Assembly (NCBI GenBank): GCA_001919995.1 | Contig: MNIY01000039.1 | Coordinates: forward strand, 1-8,357 | DNA: 8,357 bases | Direction: 5' to 3' | Source of the DNA: Ktedonobacter sp. 13_1_20CM_4_53_11 | GTDB lineage: Bacteria; Chloroflexota; Ktedonobacteria; Ktedonobacterales; Ktedonobacteraceae | In this document: one piece after another, positions 1 through 7,093 of the stretch | Layout of the letters: every line of letters starts with the position of its first letter | Position numbering within the stretch: position 1 is the first letter of the stretch | Position numbers and translations under genes: made by a program | Notes under the pieces: model-generated | Seen by the model: the letters and a program-made list of their open reading frames with translations, nothing else | The model's database searches: none | Told to the model about the DNA's origin: nothing

Positions 1-967
1 GCAAACGCGGGTTTGCCAACTCATCGATACCAAAGTTGATGAACGCCAATCCCGCTCCCAGCAGCGCCACGCAGCAGCCAGGGGCCAGGAACCACCACCA
101 TGCTCCCAGCAGCAGCGCCTCATTGTTTTGTGCCCAGTAGAATATGGTGCCCCAACTGACGGTGGTAACGTCACCGAGACCCAGGAATTCCAGTCCTACC
201 TCTGCCAGGATCGCGTAGATTACCGTGCCGACCAGGCCCGCCGCCACAATCGCAATCACGTTGGGAAGAATCTCAGCGAAGATGATGCGCAGCGAGGTCT
301 CCCCACTGGCACGGGCCGCTTCCACAAACTCTCGCCGGCGCATCGAGAGAGTCTGGGCACGCAGCACGCGCGCGCCCCACGCCCAACCTGTGATAGTAAC
401 AATGATGGCAACAGGAAGCGGTCCACGGAAGGGGAAGTAGGCCGCCAGGATAATGGCAAGAGGCAATGCAGGAATGACGAGAAAGACGTTGATTAAGAGC
501 GAGAGCATATCATCGATCAAGCCGCCAAAGTAGCCGGCAGTCAGGCCAATAATGACCGAGACGATCGTCGCCAGGAACCCTGTACCAAGCCCGACCGCCA
601 GCGATACGCGCGTGCCGATCACCACCTGGGCAAAGACGTCTTGCCCTGTCTGGGTGGTACCCAGCCAGTGCGCGGTCGAAGGAGGTTGAAGCACATCGGA
701 GCTAAAGGCGGTCGGGCTCTGACGGATGATGACAGGTCCCAGGATAGCCACCAGGACGAAGAAACCAACGATGCCCAGGCCAAAGGCGACCTTGGGGTTG
801 GCAGCAAGCCAACTGCCCAGGCCACCCCAGCGGCTTTCTCGCCGCAGTGCCTGCTGGGCGTCGTTATTTATAGGGGCGCTACTTGTAGCTACGCTTTCCC
901 CTGGGAGGAGCAGTTGCGGCGTCACCTGTCTGACTCCCGGTTCTGCTTTCCGTTCATCGAGTTGCAT
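1..967 (-). CDS. Dpp/Opp-type ABC transporter inner-membrane permease, DppC-like (3' end cut by window edge)
   Basis: One of two membrane subunits of a peptide/oligosaccharide-type ABC importer; it would pair with the 971-1954 permease to form the channel. 322 codons are visible. The first about 55 residues are cytoplasmic, followed by a membrane segment (about 59-82) and then the family signature STAHWLGTTQTGQDVF (97-112), matching the usual HxLGTDxxGRDxF. The EAA loop that docks the ATPase is at about 212-240 (REFVEAARASGETSL, then ILPN). The visible end, DELANPRL, matches the family's near-terminal D-LNPRL motif, so only a few residues are missing. The ATG at 967-965 is chosen because AAGGAG (980-975) lies 7 nt upstream, inside the last codons of the preceding gene. 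Only 3 nt separate the two genes, so translation is probably coupled. The transported substrate cannot be read from this subunit. Confidence 0.93.
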   Translation of the reverse strand, partial: MQLDERKAEPGVRQVTPQLLLPGESVATSSAPINNDAQQALRRESRWGGLGSWLAANPKVAFGLGIVGFFVLVAILGPVIIRQSPTAFSSDVLQPPSTAHWLGTTQTGQDVFAQVVIGTRVSLAVGLGTGFLATIVSVIIGLTAGYFGGLIDDMLSLLINVFLVIPALPLAIILAAYFPFRGPLPVAIIVTITGWAWGARVLRAQTLSMRRREFVEAARASGETSLRIIFAEILPNVIAIVAAGLVGTVIYAILAEVGLEFLGLGDVTTVSWGTIFYWAQNNEALLLGAWWWFLAPGCCVALLGAGLAFINFGIDELANPRL

Positions 968-970
968 ATG

Positions 971-1954
971 CTAGCTCCTTTCCTGTCGCACGCGAGGGTC
1001 CAATGCAACGTACATCAAGTCGGCCAGGAAATTGGCTCCCAGCACTGCTACGGCAATGATGAGAAAGATGCCTTGCAGCAGGGCGTAGTCAGAGTTCTGG
1101 ACTGCTTGTAGCAAGGCAAAACCAATGCCTGGATAGGAGAAGACGATTTCGGTGAGCAAAGCCCCTCCAACGACGAAGCCCAGGGAGAGAGCAAAGCCGG
1201 TAATATTGGGGAGAATGGCGTTGCGTGCCGCGTAGGTTAGCATCACCCGTTGCTCAGAAAGCCCCTTGGCCCTGGCCATGAGCACATAGTCTTCACCGAG
1301 GGTGGTCATCATCGCGTTACGCATGCCAAGCAGCCAACCGGCGATAGAGCTGATGACGATGGTGAAGGCCGGCAAAAGTGCATGCTGGACAGCACTCAAC
1401 AGGAAATCAGGAGTCCAGCCTGGCTCGATCGACAAGGCGTATCCGCCGCTGAGTGGGAACCAGTTGAGGACAAAGCCAAGGACATAGAGTATGATGAGTG
1501 CGAGCCAAAAGTATGGGATGGCGGAGAGGAAGGTAAGCGCTGGTGGCAGCAAGGCGTCCAGCCGCGAACCGCGTCTCCAGGCAACAATGATCCCCAACAA
1601 CGTACCACTCACAAAACTGATAACGACGGCCGTTCCCATGAGCGTGAGCGTCCAGGGTAAGTCTTGCCTGATCACTGTCGCCACAGGGGTAGGAAAGTAG
1701 GTGATCGAGATACCCAGGTTACCGTGAGCAAGGTTACCAAGGTACTCGAGATACTGGTTCCACAAGCTTGCATGGCTAATGCCGAAGGCAATCTCCATCG
1801 CGTGCTCTGCGCGTGGGTCGATACGTCCCTGAAGTCGAGCTATGAGCACCTGGGCAGGGTTGCCAGGGACAAGCCGTGGTATGAGAAAATTGAGGGTGAT
1901 CGAGGCCCATAGCGCAACCAGGTAAAAGCCACTACGGCGTAGCAAATGTTGCAT
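971..1954 (-). CDS. Dpp/Opp-type ABC transporter inner-membrane permease, DppB-like
   Basis: Membrane subunit of the same importer, 327 residues, a normal length for the DppB family. Segments in order: first membrane helix about 9-29, the family-typical IPRLVPGNP (25-33), an extracytoplasmic region, then about five further hydrophobic helices. The EAA ATPase-docking loop is at 221-250 (EDYVLMARAKGLSEQRV, ending ILPN). The C-terminus ALDPRVRQ is typical of the family. An in-frame ATG at 2020 would add 22 residues, but it lies inside a strong hairpin and lacks a ribosome site; the ATG at 1954 has AAGGAG (1966-1961) at 6 nt spacing, so 1954 is preferred. It follows the binding-protein gene after an 87-bp gap that holds a stem-loop, and it is 3 nt from the next permease. 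It forms an operon with both. Confidence 0.95.
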   Translation of the reverse strand: MQHLLRRSGFYLVALWASITLNFLIPRLVPGNPAQVLIARLQGRIDPRAEHAMEIAFGISHASLWNQYLEYLGNLAHGNLGISITYFPTPVATVIRQDLPWTLTLMGTAVVISFVSGTLLGIIVAWRRGSRLDALLPPALTFLSAIPYFWLALIILYVLGFVLNWFPLSGGYALSIEPGWTPDFLLSAVQHALLPAFTIVISSIAGWLLGMRNAMMTTLGEDYVLMARAKGLSEQRVMLTYAARNAILPNITGFALSLGFVVGGALLTEIVFSYPGIGFALLQAVQNSDYALLQGIFLIIAVAVLGANFLADLMYVALDPRVRQERS

Positions 1955-1989
1955 GCAATGCTCCTTCTCTTTCGTATACACGGTTTCCA

Positions 1990-2022
1990 GTATGGGTGAC
2001 CTTGTGCGAAGGCCACCCATAC
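1990..2022 (-). promoter_or_regulatory. Intercistronic stem-loop between binding-protein and permease genes
   Basis: A hairpin with 14-bp arms (1990-2003 and 2009-2022) and a 5-nt loop. The leftward transcript reads GTATGGGTGGCCTT, CGCAC, AAGGTCACCCATAC. The single non-Watson-Crick position is G.U in that orientation but an A/C mismatch on the other strand, which favours a role in the leftward mRNA. No T-run follows, so it is not a standard intrinsic terminator. Position after a binding-protein gene and before its permease genes fits a 3'-end-stabilising stem-loop that lets the binding protein be made in excess. Partial termination is the alternative. Confidence 0.6.
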
Positions 2023-2041
2023 GTTCTACTACAAGCGCACG

Positions 2042-3739
2042 TTATACCTGATGCAGGTTCAGCACAACAATCTCTTCGTCTGGTGCTGCATAAGGCGCAG
2101 GCACCGCATACGGATGCTGCTGATCAGGCCAGCCAACGAAGCGAGCTGTACTGTATTCGTACCAGGTTGCACCGTAGATGAGGGGGATAGTGGGCAACTG
2201 CTCAACCATGATCTTCTGGATGCCAGAAAGCGCCTGTTGCTGTTCCGTCGAACCAAGTGAGCTTGCATACTGCTGAAGGAACCTATCTGTCGCCGGGTCG
2301 CTCCAGCGCTCCCAGTTCGATGTAGCCTGCTGACCGATGGGCGCTGTATTAGTGGTGCCAAGCATCGAGTTATACAGGTAGTAGGGTGTGGGGCCTGTAG
2401 TCGTCCAGGAAATGGCCGTATCAAAAGAGCCCATCTGCAAGGCGCTGTAATAAGAGTTGTAGGAAATGGCGTTCACCTTCACGTCCATACCAGCCGCCTG
2501 CAAATTGCTCGCTATGATCTGGCAGTCAGTCACCCAGTCGGTCCAGCCTGACACAACATTGAGGTTGAAGGCCAGCCGCTTGCCATTTCTATCGACGTAA
2601 ATGCCATCGCTGCCTTTCTTAAAGCCGGCGCGCACCAGTAATGAGGCGGCCCTGGCGGTATCCATTGTGAAGGAGGCATTGGCATAGTCGGGCGACAAGG
2701 TGCCCTGGTTCGCAGGCAAGACTAATGCCGTAGGGTGAGAAGGCGGTTCGTATCCGTTCTCGCCAATACGGTAGAGCTTGTTGCGATCAATGGCCACACT
2801 GATGGCTTGACGTACCGCAAGCACGTTAAAAGGATACTTCGCAGTGTTCGGGTAGAGTGTGACGACGTTGTTTGGCGGGAACCAGTAGTGATTATGCGCC
2901 GGGTCACGGTTCGCAAACGTTTTATTGACGTCCGGGGTAAACAGACCGGTCCAGTCTACCGCACCTTGTGAGAGCAGCAGGTCAGCGCTCGTATTTGAGT
3001 TGAAGGAAGGGTAACGTATTTCGTTGATGTAAGGCTTACCAGGCTGCCAGAAATGAGGATTGCGGTCAAAAACGTAAAGCTGTGGCGTGAAAGACTTGAG
3101 CACGTAAGGTCCTGTGCCTACAGGGTCAGGGTTCGTGTAGGTGACCGGGTTGCTCACGCTGGACCACAGATGCTGGGGAAGGATGTACGTCTGGCCGCCC
3201 AGGTACCACAGAATCGGCACCGAGGGCTGCTTCAGCTTCACGATGACGGTGTGATTATCGGGGGCCGATACACTCGTAATCACATTCCAGAGGCCACTGT
3301 AATCAACGGCAGGGTGATCGTGAATCATCTTCAGTGTGAAGACAACATCAGCGCTCGTGAAGGGCTTGCCATCCGACCACTGAACGCCTGGACGCAGGTT
3401 GAAGGTGATGCTGGTGGCATCGCTTGAGAACTGGTAGCTCGATGCGAGCCAGGGTTTCACGCTCCCATCTTCGCGGTTGAAGAAAAGGAGGGTCTCATAG
3501 ACCAAGCCTTGCGCGCCATTCAAGACCGATCCGGTGGCAAATACGTTAAAGTTGCGGGTGTAGTCTCCAGTCGGGCCAGGTACCATTGTGAGTGTCCCTC
3601 CATACCTGGAGGTACTCGGGTTCGAGGGGCCGCCACAGGCAGCCAGAAGCGTGACCAGGACAAGTAGTAGTGAGATCAGGGCAAAAACTTTGCCACGAAC
3701 GTAGAGACTTCCATAAGAGGACGTTGAGTGTGGTATCAT
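2042..3739 (-). CDS. Family-5 extracellular substrate-binding lipoprotein of the ABC importer (predicted oligosaccharide binding)
   Basis: Captures the substrate outside the membrane and delivers it to the two permeases encoded next. It has 565 residues, normal for the SBP_bac_5 (DppA/OppA) family. A lipoprotein signal peptide ends in the lipobox LAAC, with Cys35 as the lipidated residue. Family hallmarks: SADVVFTLKMI (129-139), the conserved GTGPY (208-212), and a VRQAISVAIDRNKLY helix (309-323). GWTDW (398-402) and the C-terminal GWPDQQHPYA (536-545) resemble, from memory, members that bind cello- or other beta-oligosaccharides rather than peptides. Together with the nearby cellulase and LacI regulator this suggests a sugar ligand, but peptides are not excluded. 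The ATG has a perfect AGGAGG (3751-3746) at 6 nt. First gene of the transporter operon. Confidence 0.94.
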   Translation of the reverse strand: MIPHSTSSYGSLYVRGKVFALISLLLVLVTLLAACGGPSNPSTSRYGGTLTMVPGPTGDYTRNFNVFATGSVLNGAQGLVYETLLFFNREDGSVKPWLASSYQFSSDATSITFNLRPGVQWSDGKPFTSADVVFTLKMIHDHPAVDYSGLWNVITSVSAPDNHTVIVKLKQPSVPILWYLGGQTYILPQHLWSSVSNPVTYTNPDPVGTGPYVLKSFTPQLYVFDRNPHFWQPGKPYINEIRYPSFNSNTSADLLLSQGAVDWTGLFTPDVNKTFANRDPAHNHYWFPPNNVVTLYPNTAKYPFNVLAVRQAISVAIDRNKLYRIGENGYEPPSHPTALVLPANQGTLSPDYANASFTMDTARAASLLVRAGFKKGSDGIYVDRNGKRLAFNLNVVSGWTDWVTDCQIIASNLQAAGMDVKVNAISYNSYYSALQMGSFDTAISWTTTGPTPYYLYNSMLGTTNTAPIGQQATSNWERWSDPATDRFLQQYASSLGSTEQQQALSGIQKIMVEQLPTIPLIYGATWYEYSTARFVGWPDQQHPYAVPAPYAAPDEEIVVLNLHQV

Positions 3740-3962
3740 AGGAAACCTCCTAGCATTGAATTAAACGAATCATCGGGTGCTCGACTAGAGCAGCCATCAG
3801 CCAAAACGTTGCGGATACGAAACGACAAGCTCCTACCTTCTTCATACTCATAACGACAACAGAACAATAATACAGCCTCATCTCAGGACCTCTAAAAAGT
3901 AGAGAGCGAGTTCCTCTCCCCTAGTGGCGCATTCGCTAAGTTCGTGGATGAGATCCAGGGCC
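3740..3962. other. Upstream region of the transporter operon
   Basis: No gene is supported here. Reading leftward, the best promoter guess is a -10-like TATTAT (3872-3867) with a poor -35 TTAGAG (3895-3890) at 17 bp; only the -10 is convincing. A CpG-centred partial palindrome CCAAAACGTTGCGG (3801-3814) lies between it and the start codon and is a weak LacI-type operator candidate (10 of 14 positions symmetric). Right beside the repeat copy, CAGGGCCGATAA (3956-3967) is repeated exactly at 4008-4019. A short open frame across 3878-4072 overlaps the repeat and is not believed. Confidence 0.4.
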
Positions 3963-4053
3963 GATAATGAACATGAACAAAATACATCGGATATCGAAAT
4001 ATCCACGCAGGGCCGATAAATCGGCGATGTGCGCGATAAATCGGCACCTACGG
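3963..4053. repeat. One-ended copy of the intergenic multi-hairpin repeat
   Basis: This 91-bp stretch aligns without gaps to 5375-5465, with 79 of 91 bases identical by hand count. It keeps the left terminal sequence GATAATGAACATGAAC but has no matching right inverted terminus; similarity stops after CACCTACGG. It contains a perfect hairpin GGATAT-CGAA-ATATCC (3989-4004) and the motif CGATAAATCGGC twice, at 4014-4025 and 4034-4045, a 20-bp period. It lies 23 bp past the stop of the LacI gene and 223 bp before the binding-protein start. The right end may have been lost by deletion. It could be a decayed mobile repeat or a regulatory RNA/DNA element. Confidence 0.8.
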
Positions 4054-4076
4054 TTTCCCCAGGATCCTGCAATTAC

Positions 4077-5192
4077 TTACTCCGGCGCTGGGACGGAGAG
4101 AGCCTGGGGAGTACTACAAGATGCACGCACTACAAGATCCGCCGCCAATTGGAGGCGAATAGGCTCGCTCTGCTTGACTGGCGGGAGAAAAGCATAGGTT
4201 TGAAGCGAACCTGGATATCGCCCATTACTTAGTGGGCGAGGCGACTCCAGCAGAGACAAGAGCAATGCTATGGCACGCTGCCCCATTTCATAGAATGGCT
4301 GTCGTACGCTTGTGAGGGCTGGTCGTGTGTGAGCAGACAGAGGGATATCATCGAAACCAATGAGTGACAGATCCTCTGGTACCCGTAAACCATACTCCTC
4401 GGCAGCTTCCAGCGCGCCATAGGCCATCTGATCACTGGCAGCGAATATGGCGGTGGGCCGATCTTCCAGAGCGAGGAGTTTGCCAGCGCAGGCACGCCCA
4501 CCCGAAGGCATAAAATCTCCTTCTATCACGAGCGTTGGATCAGGGGTTATACCGGCCTCGCTCAATGCCTCACAATAGCCCTGATAGCGTTCATGGGAGA
4601 CAAGATATTTCAATGGCCCTTGAATGTGCGCAATACGCCGGTGACCCAGTTGAAGCAGATACCGCGTGGCAGCGTAGCCGCCCCTTCGATTGTCGGCACT
4701 CACCCAGGGAATACTCGTCGGCTTCACCTGGTCGTCGATCATCACAATAGGAAACCCCTGCTCATGCAACCTGGTGAGATACCGGGCTGATTGGCCAGGA
4801 AATACTGCGAGCAAACTAGCAGCCAGCTGGGTAGCCAGGATACGGTTGATCACATCGCCCTGATCCTTTTCGTTGCGATCTTGCTCGTGAGTGATGCTAT
4901 AGAGTAGCAGCTCATAAGGGGTTTGTATTACCATCTCAGAAACGCCGCGCATGATCTCTGGGATCAAAGGCCACGTCAATGAGGGGATCAGGACGCCAAT
5001 GAGCCGGCTGCGCCCTCCAGCCAAACTGGAAGCGGTGATGCTGGGCAGAAATGCCTGCTCTTCCATGATACGCAGGATGCGCTCACGTGTGTCAGGGTCC
5101 ACGTCTGGCTTCTGGTTCAATACCCGCGAGACGGTAGCTTTGGAAACGCCAGCGAATCGAGCGATGTCACGTATCGTGATTTTCTCTGCCAT
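4077..5192 (-). CDS. LacI-family transcriptional regulator
   Basis: DNA-binding sugar-responsive regulator, probably a repressor of the transporter and/or the cellulase. It has 371 residues; family members are usually about 330-350. The N-terminal helix-turn-helix is at 5-26 (ITIRDIARFAGVSKATVSRV). The hinge helix ASSLAGGRS (54-62) keeps Leu57, the residue that in LacI and PurR inserts into the central CpG of the operator. The periplasmic-binding-protein-like sensor domain follows (about 63-335), with typical SDQMAYGAL and GFDDIPLSAHTRPALTSVRQP blocks. The terminal LAADLVVRASC matches the usual family end, followed by a short unremarkable tail of about 17 residues. The ATG has only a modest AGGAA (5205-5201) at 8 nt. 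The effector is unknown; context suggests cellobiose or a related oligosaccharide. Confidence 0.95.
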   Translation of the reverse strand: MAEKITIRDIARFAGVSKATVSRVLNQKPDVDPDTRERILRIMEEQAFLPSITASSLAGGRSRLIGVLIPSLTWPLIPEIMRGVSEMVIQTPYELLLYSITHEQDRNEKDQGDVINRILATQLAASLLAVFPGQSARYLTRLHEQGFPIVMIDDQVKPTSIPWVSADNRRGGYAATRYLLQLGHRRIAHIQGPLKYLVSHERYQGYCEALSEAGITPDPTLVIEGDFMPSGGRACAGKLLALEDRPTAIFAASDQMAYGALEAAEEYGLRVPEDLSLIGFDDIPLSAHTRPALTSVRQPFYEMGQRAIALLLSLLESPRPLSNGRYPGSLQTYAFLPPVKQSEPIRLQLAADLVVRASCSTPQALSVPAPE

Positions 5193-5374
5193 AGCTATCT
5201 TTCCTGGCTTGTTATCTCAGCCACAAGGTGTGTTACTATACAAGTGAGTTCGTAATCGATCTCGGTACCGGTTACGGACAGGACGTAATAAGTGTTCATA
5301 GCATACCAGTTTTTCATCCTGTTATACCTGGAAAACGCCTTCCAGGCATAAGATAAGCGTCGCACGGTTGTGAG
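5193..5374. other. Upstream region of the LacI-family gene
   Basis: About 180 bp without a gene. It holds the CpG-centred palindrome listed separately, -10-like hexamers on the minus strand (TATAAC 5326-5321; TATAGT near 5235) without a convincing -35, and CGGTACCG, an 8-bp perfect palindrome near 5264-5271. The start site cannot be fixed by eye. Confidence 0.4.
5323..5350. promoter_or_regulatory. CpG-centred palindrome, candidate LacI-type operator
   Basis: The inverted repeat CCTGGAA-AACGCC-TTCCAGG (5327-5346) is extended by TAT/ATA on the outside after one mismatch. Its exact centre is the CpG at 5336-5337. LacI-family operators are characteristically palindromes centred on CpG, and the encoded protein has the matching hinge leucine. 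It lies about 145 bp upstream of the LacI start codon and overlaps a TATAAC -10-like sequence, consistent with autoregulation. No equally good copy was found upstream of the transporter or cellulase genes, which lowers confidence. Confidence 0.35.
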
Positions 5375-5497
5375 GATAATGAACATGAACAAAATAATCT
5401 GGATATTGGAACATCCACACAGGGCCGATCAATCGGCCATGTGCACGATCAATCGGCACCTACGGGTGTCCGAATTATTTTGTTCATGTTCATGATC
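5375..5497. repeat. Complete copy of the intergenic repeat with 20-bp terminal inverted repeats
   Basis: Ends are perfect 20-bp inverted repeats, ATGAACATGAACAAAATAAT at 5379-5398 and its reverse complement at 5474-5493. The match extends to 24 bp (5375-5398 with 5474-5497) with one mismatch. The 75-bp interior holds several hairpins: GGAT..ATCC (5401-5416); CACA-g-GGCCGAT-CA-ATCGGCC-a-TGTG (5418-5443); GTGC-a-CGAT-CA-ATCG-GCAC (5441-5459); and CACC-TACG-GGTG (5457-5468). The last three overlap at their edges, so their outer pairs compete. CGATCAATCGGC occurs at 5426-5437 and 5446-5457. No target-site duplication is obvious and no protein is encoded. It resembles a MITE-like non-autonomous element or a structured intergenic unit. 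Confidence 0.85.
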
Positions 5498-5523
5498 GGT
5501 GGTTGTCCGGAGGATGTTGTTAA

Positions 5524-5545
5524 AAGCCATTTCACCAGTGTTGGC

Positions 5546-5547
<2 letters not shown>
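5524..5547 (-). terminator. Weak candidate intrinsic terminator after the cellulase gene
   Basis: In the leftward transcript, AAGCCA (overlapping the stop codon) pairs with TGGCTT across a 12-nt loop and runs into a short T tract, TTTT. The stem is only 6 bp with little G+C, so it may be inefficient or fortuitous. The repeat element that follows at 5497 is the other candidate for ending the transcript. Confidence 0.3.
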
Positions 5548-6913
<1,366 letters not shown>

Positions 6914-6949
6914 CTAGAGGTGGTACAAGCTGCACTTCACTTACTGCAC

Positions 6950-6978
6950 ATGACGATGCTTATGACGTTTTCGTGACG
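6950..6978. promoter_or_regulatory. Three phased TGACG direct repeats, candidate activator site
   Basis: ATGACG (6950-6955), ATGACG (6962-6967) and GTGACG (6973-6978) are spaced 12 and 11 bp, so they face the same side of the helix. Direct repeats at about one helical turn are typical of response-regulator binding sites such as OmpR-family boxes. They lie 187-215 bp upstream of the cellulase start and 116-144 bp upstream of the kinase start, so either gene could be the target. Chance is not excluded. Confidence 0.3.
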
Positions 6979-6997
6979 CTTCCTCATCATACTAAAG

Positions 6998-7070
6998 AAA
7001 GCGGCATAACTACTGCGGGAACTATGAACTTTCCCATACCAGGGATTATCCGCAGGAGTATTGCCGCTTT
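6998..7070. repeat. Imperfect 21-bp inverted repeat upstream of the kinase gene
   Basis: Arm 6998-7018 begins AAAGCGGCA and ends CTGCGG; arm 7050-7070 is its inverse, with 18 of 21 positions pairing. The 31-nt interior holds GGGAA/TTCCC (7017-7021 with 7031-7035), which competes with the inner end of the arms, and CCC/GGG blocks. It ends 23 bp before the kinase start. Possible roles are a leader RNA structure, a dyad protein site or the remains of a small mobile repeat. The distal arm ends in CTTTT, but the wide loop and position argue against a normal terminator. Confidence 0.55.
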
Positions 7071-7093
7071 TGAATAGTTACGGAGAGAGACGA

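Noticed and set aside
128..1660. Plus-strand open frames antisense to the two permease genes
   Set aside because: They are polar, low-complexity shadows of clearly conserved permease genes and have no recognisable domain.
1955..2020. Upstream ATG extending the DppB-like permease by 22 residues
   Set aside because: The extension starts inside the intercistronic stem-loop, lacks a ribosome site and is unlike the family N-terminus; the ATG at 1954 has AAGGAG at 6 nt.
1990..2022. Stem-loop as an intrinsic terminator
   Set aside because: No T-run follows in the direction of transcription and the downstream permease genes need read-through.
3878..4232. Short open frames across the truncated repeat copy and the end of the LacI gene
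   Set aside because: They run through hairpin DNA and the antisense of lacI, with no convincing ribosome site or protein features.
5426..5457. CGATCAATCGGC motifs as the LacI operators
   Set aside because: The half-sites are symmetric but the centre is CA or AA, not the CpG expected for a LacI protein with a hinge leucine; their place inside a dispersed repeat also argues against dedicated operators, though this is not excluded.
5426..5457. CRISPR-like array
   Set aside because: Only two 12-bp units with an 8-bp gap; far too short for repeats or spacers and no cas genes.
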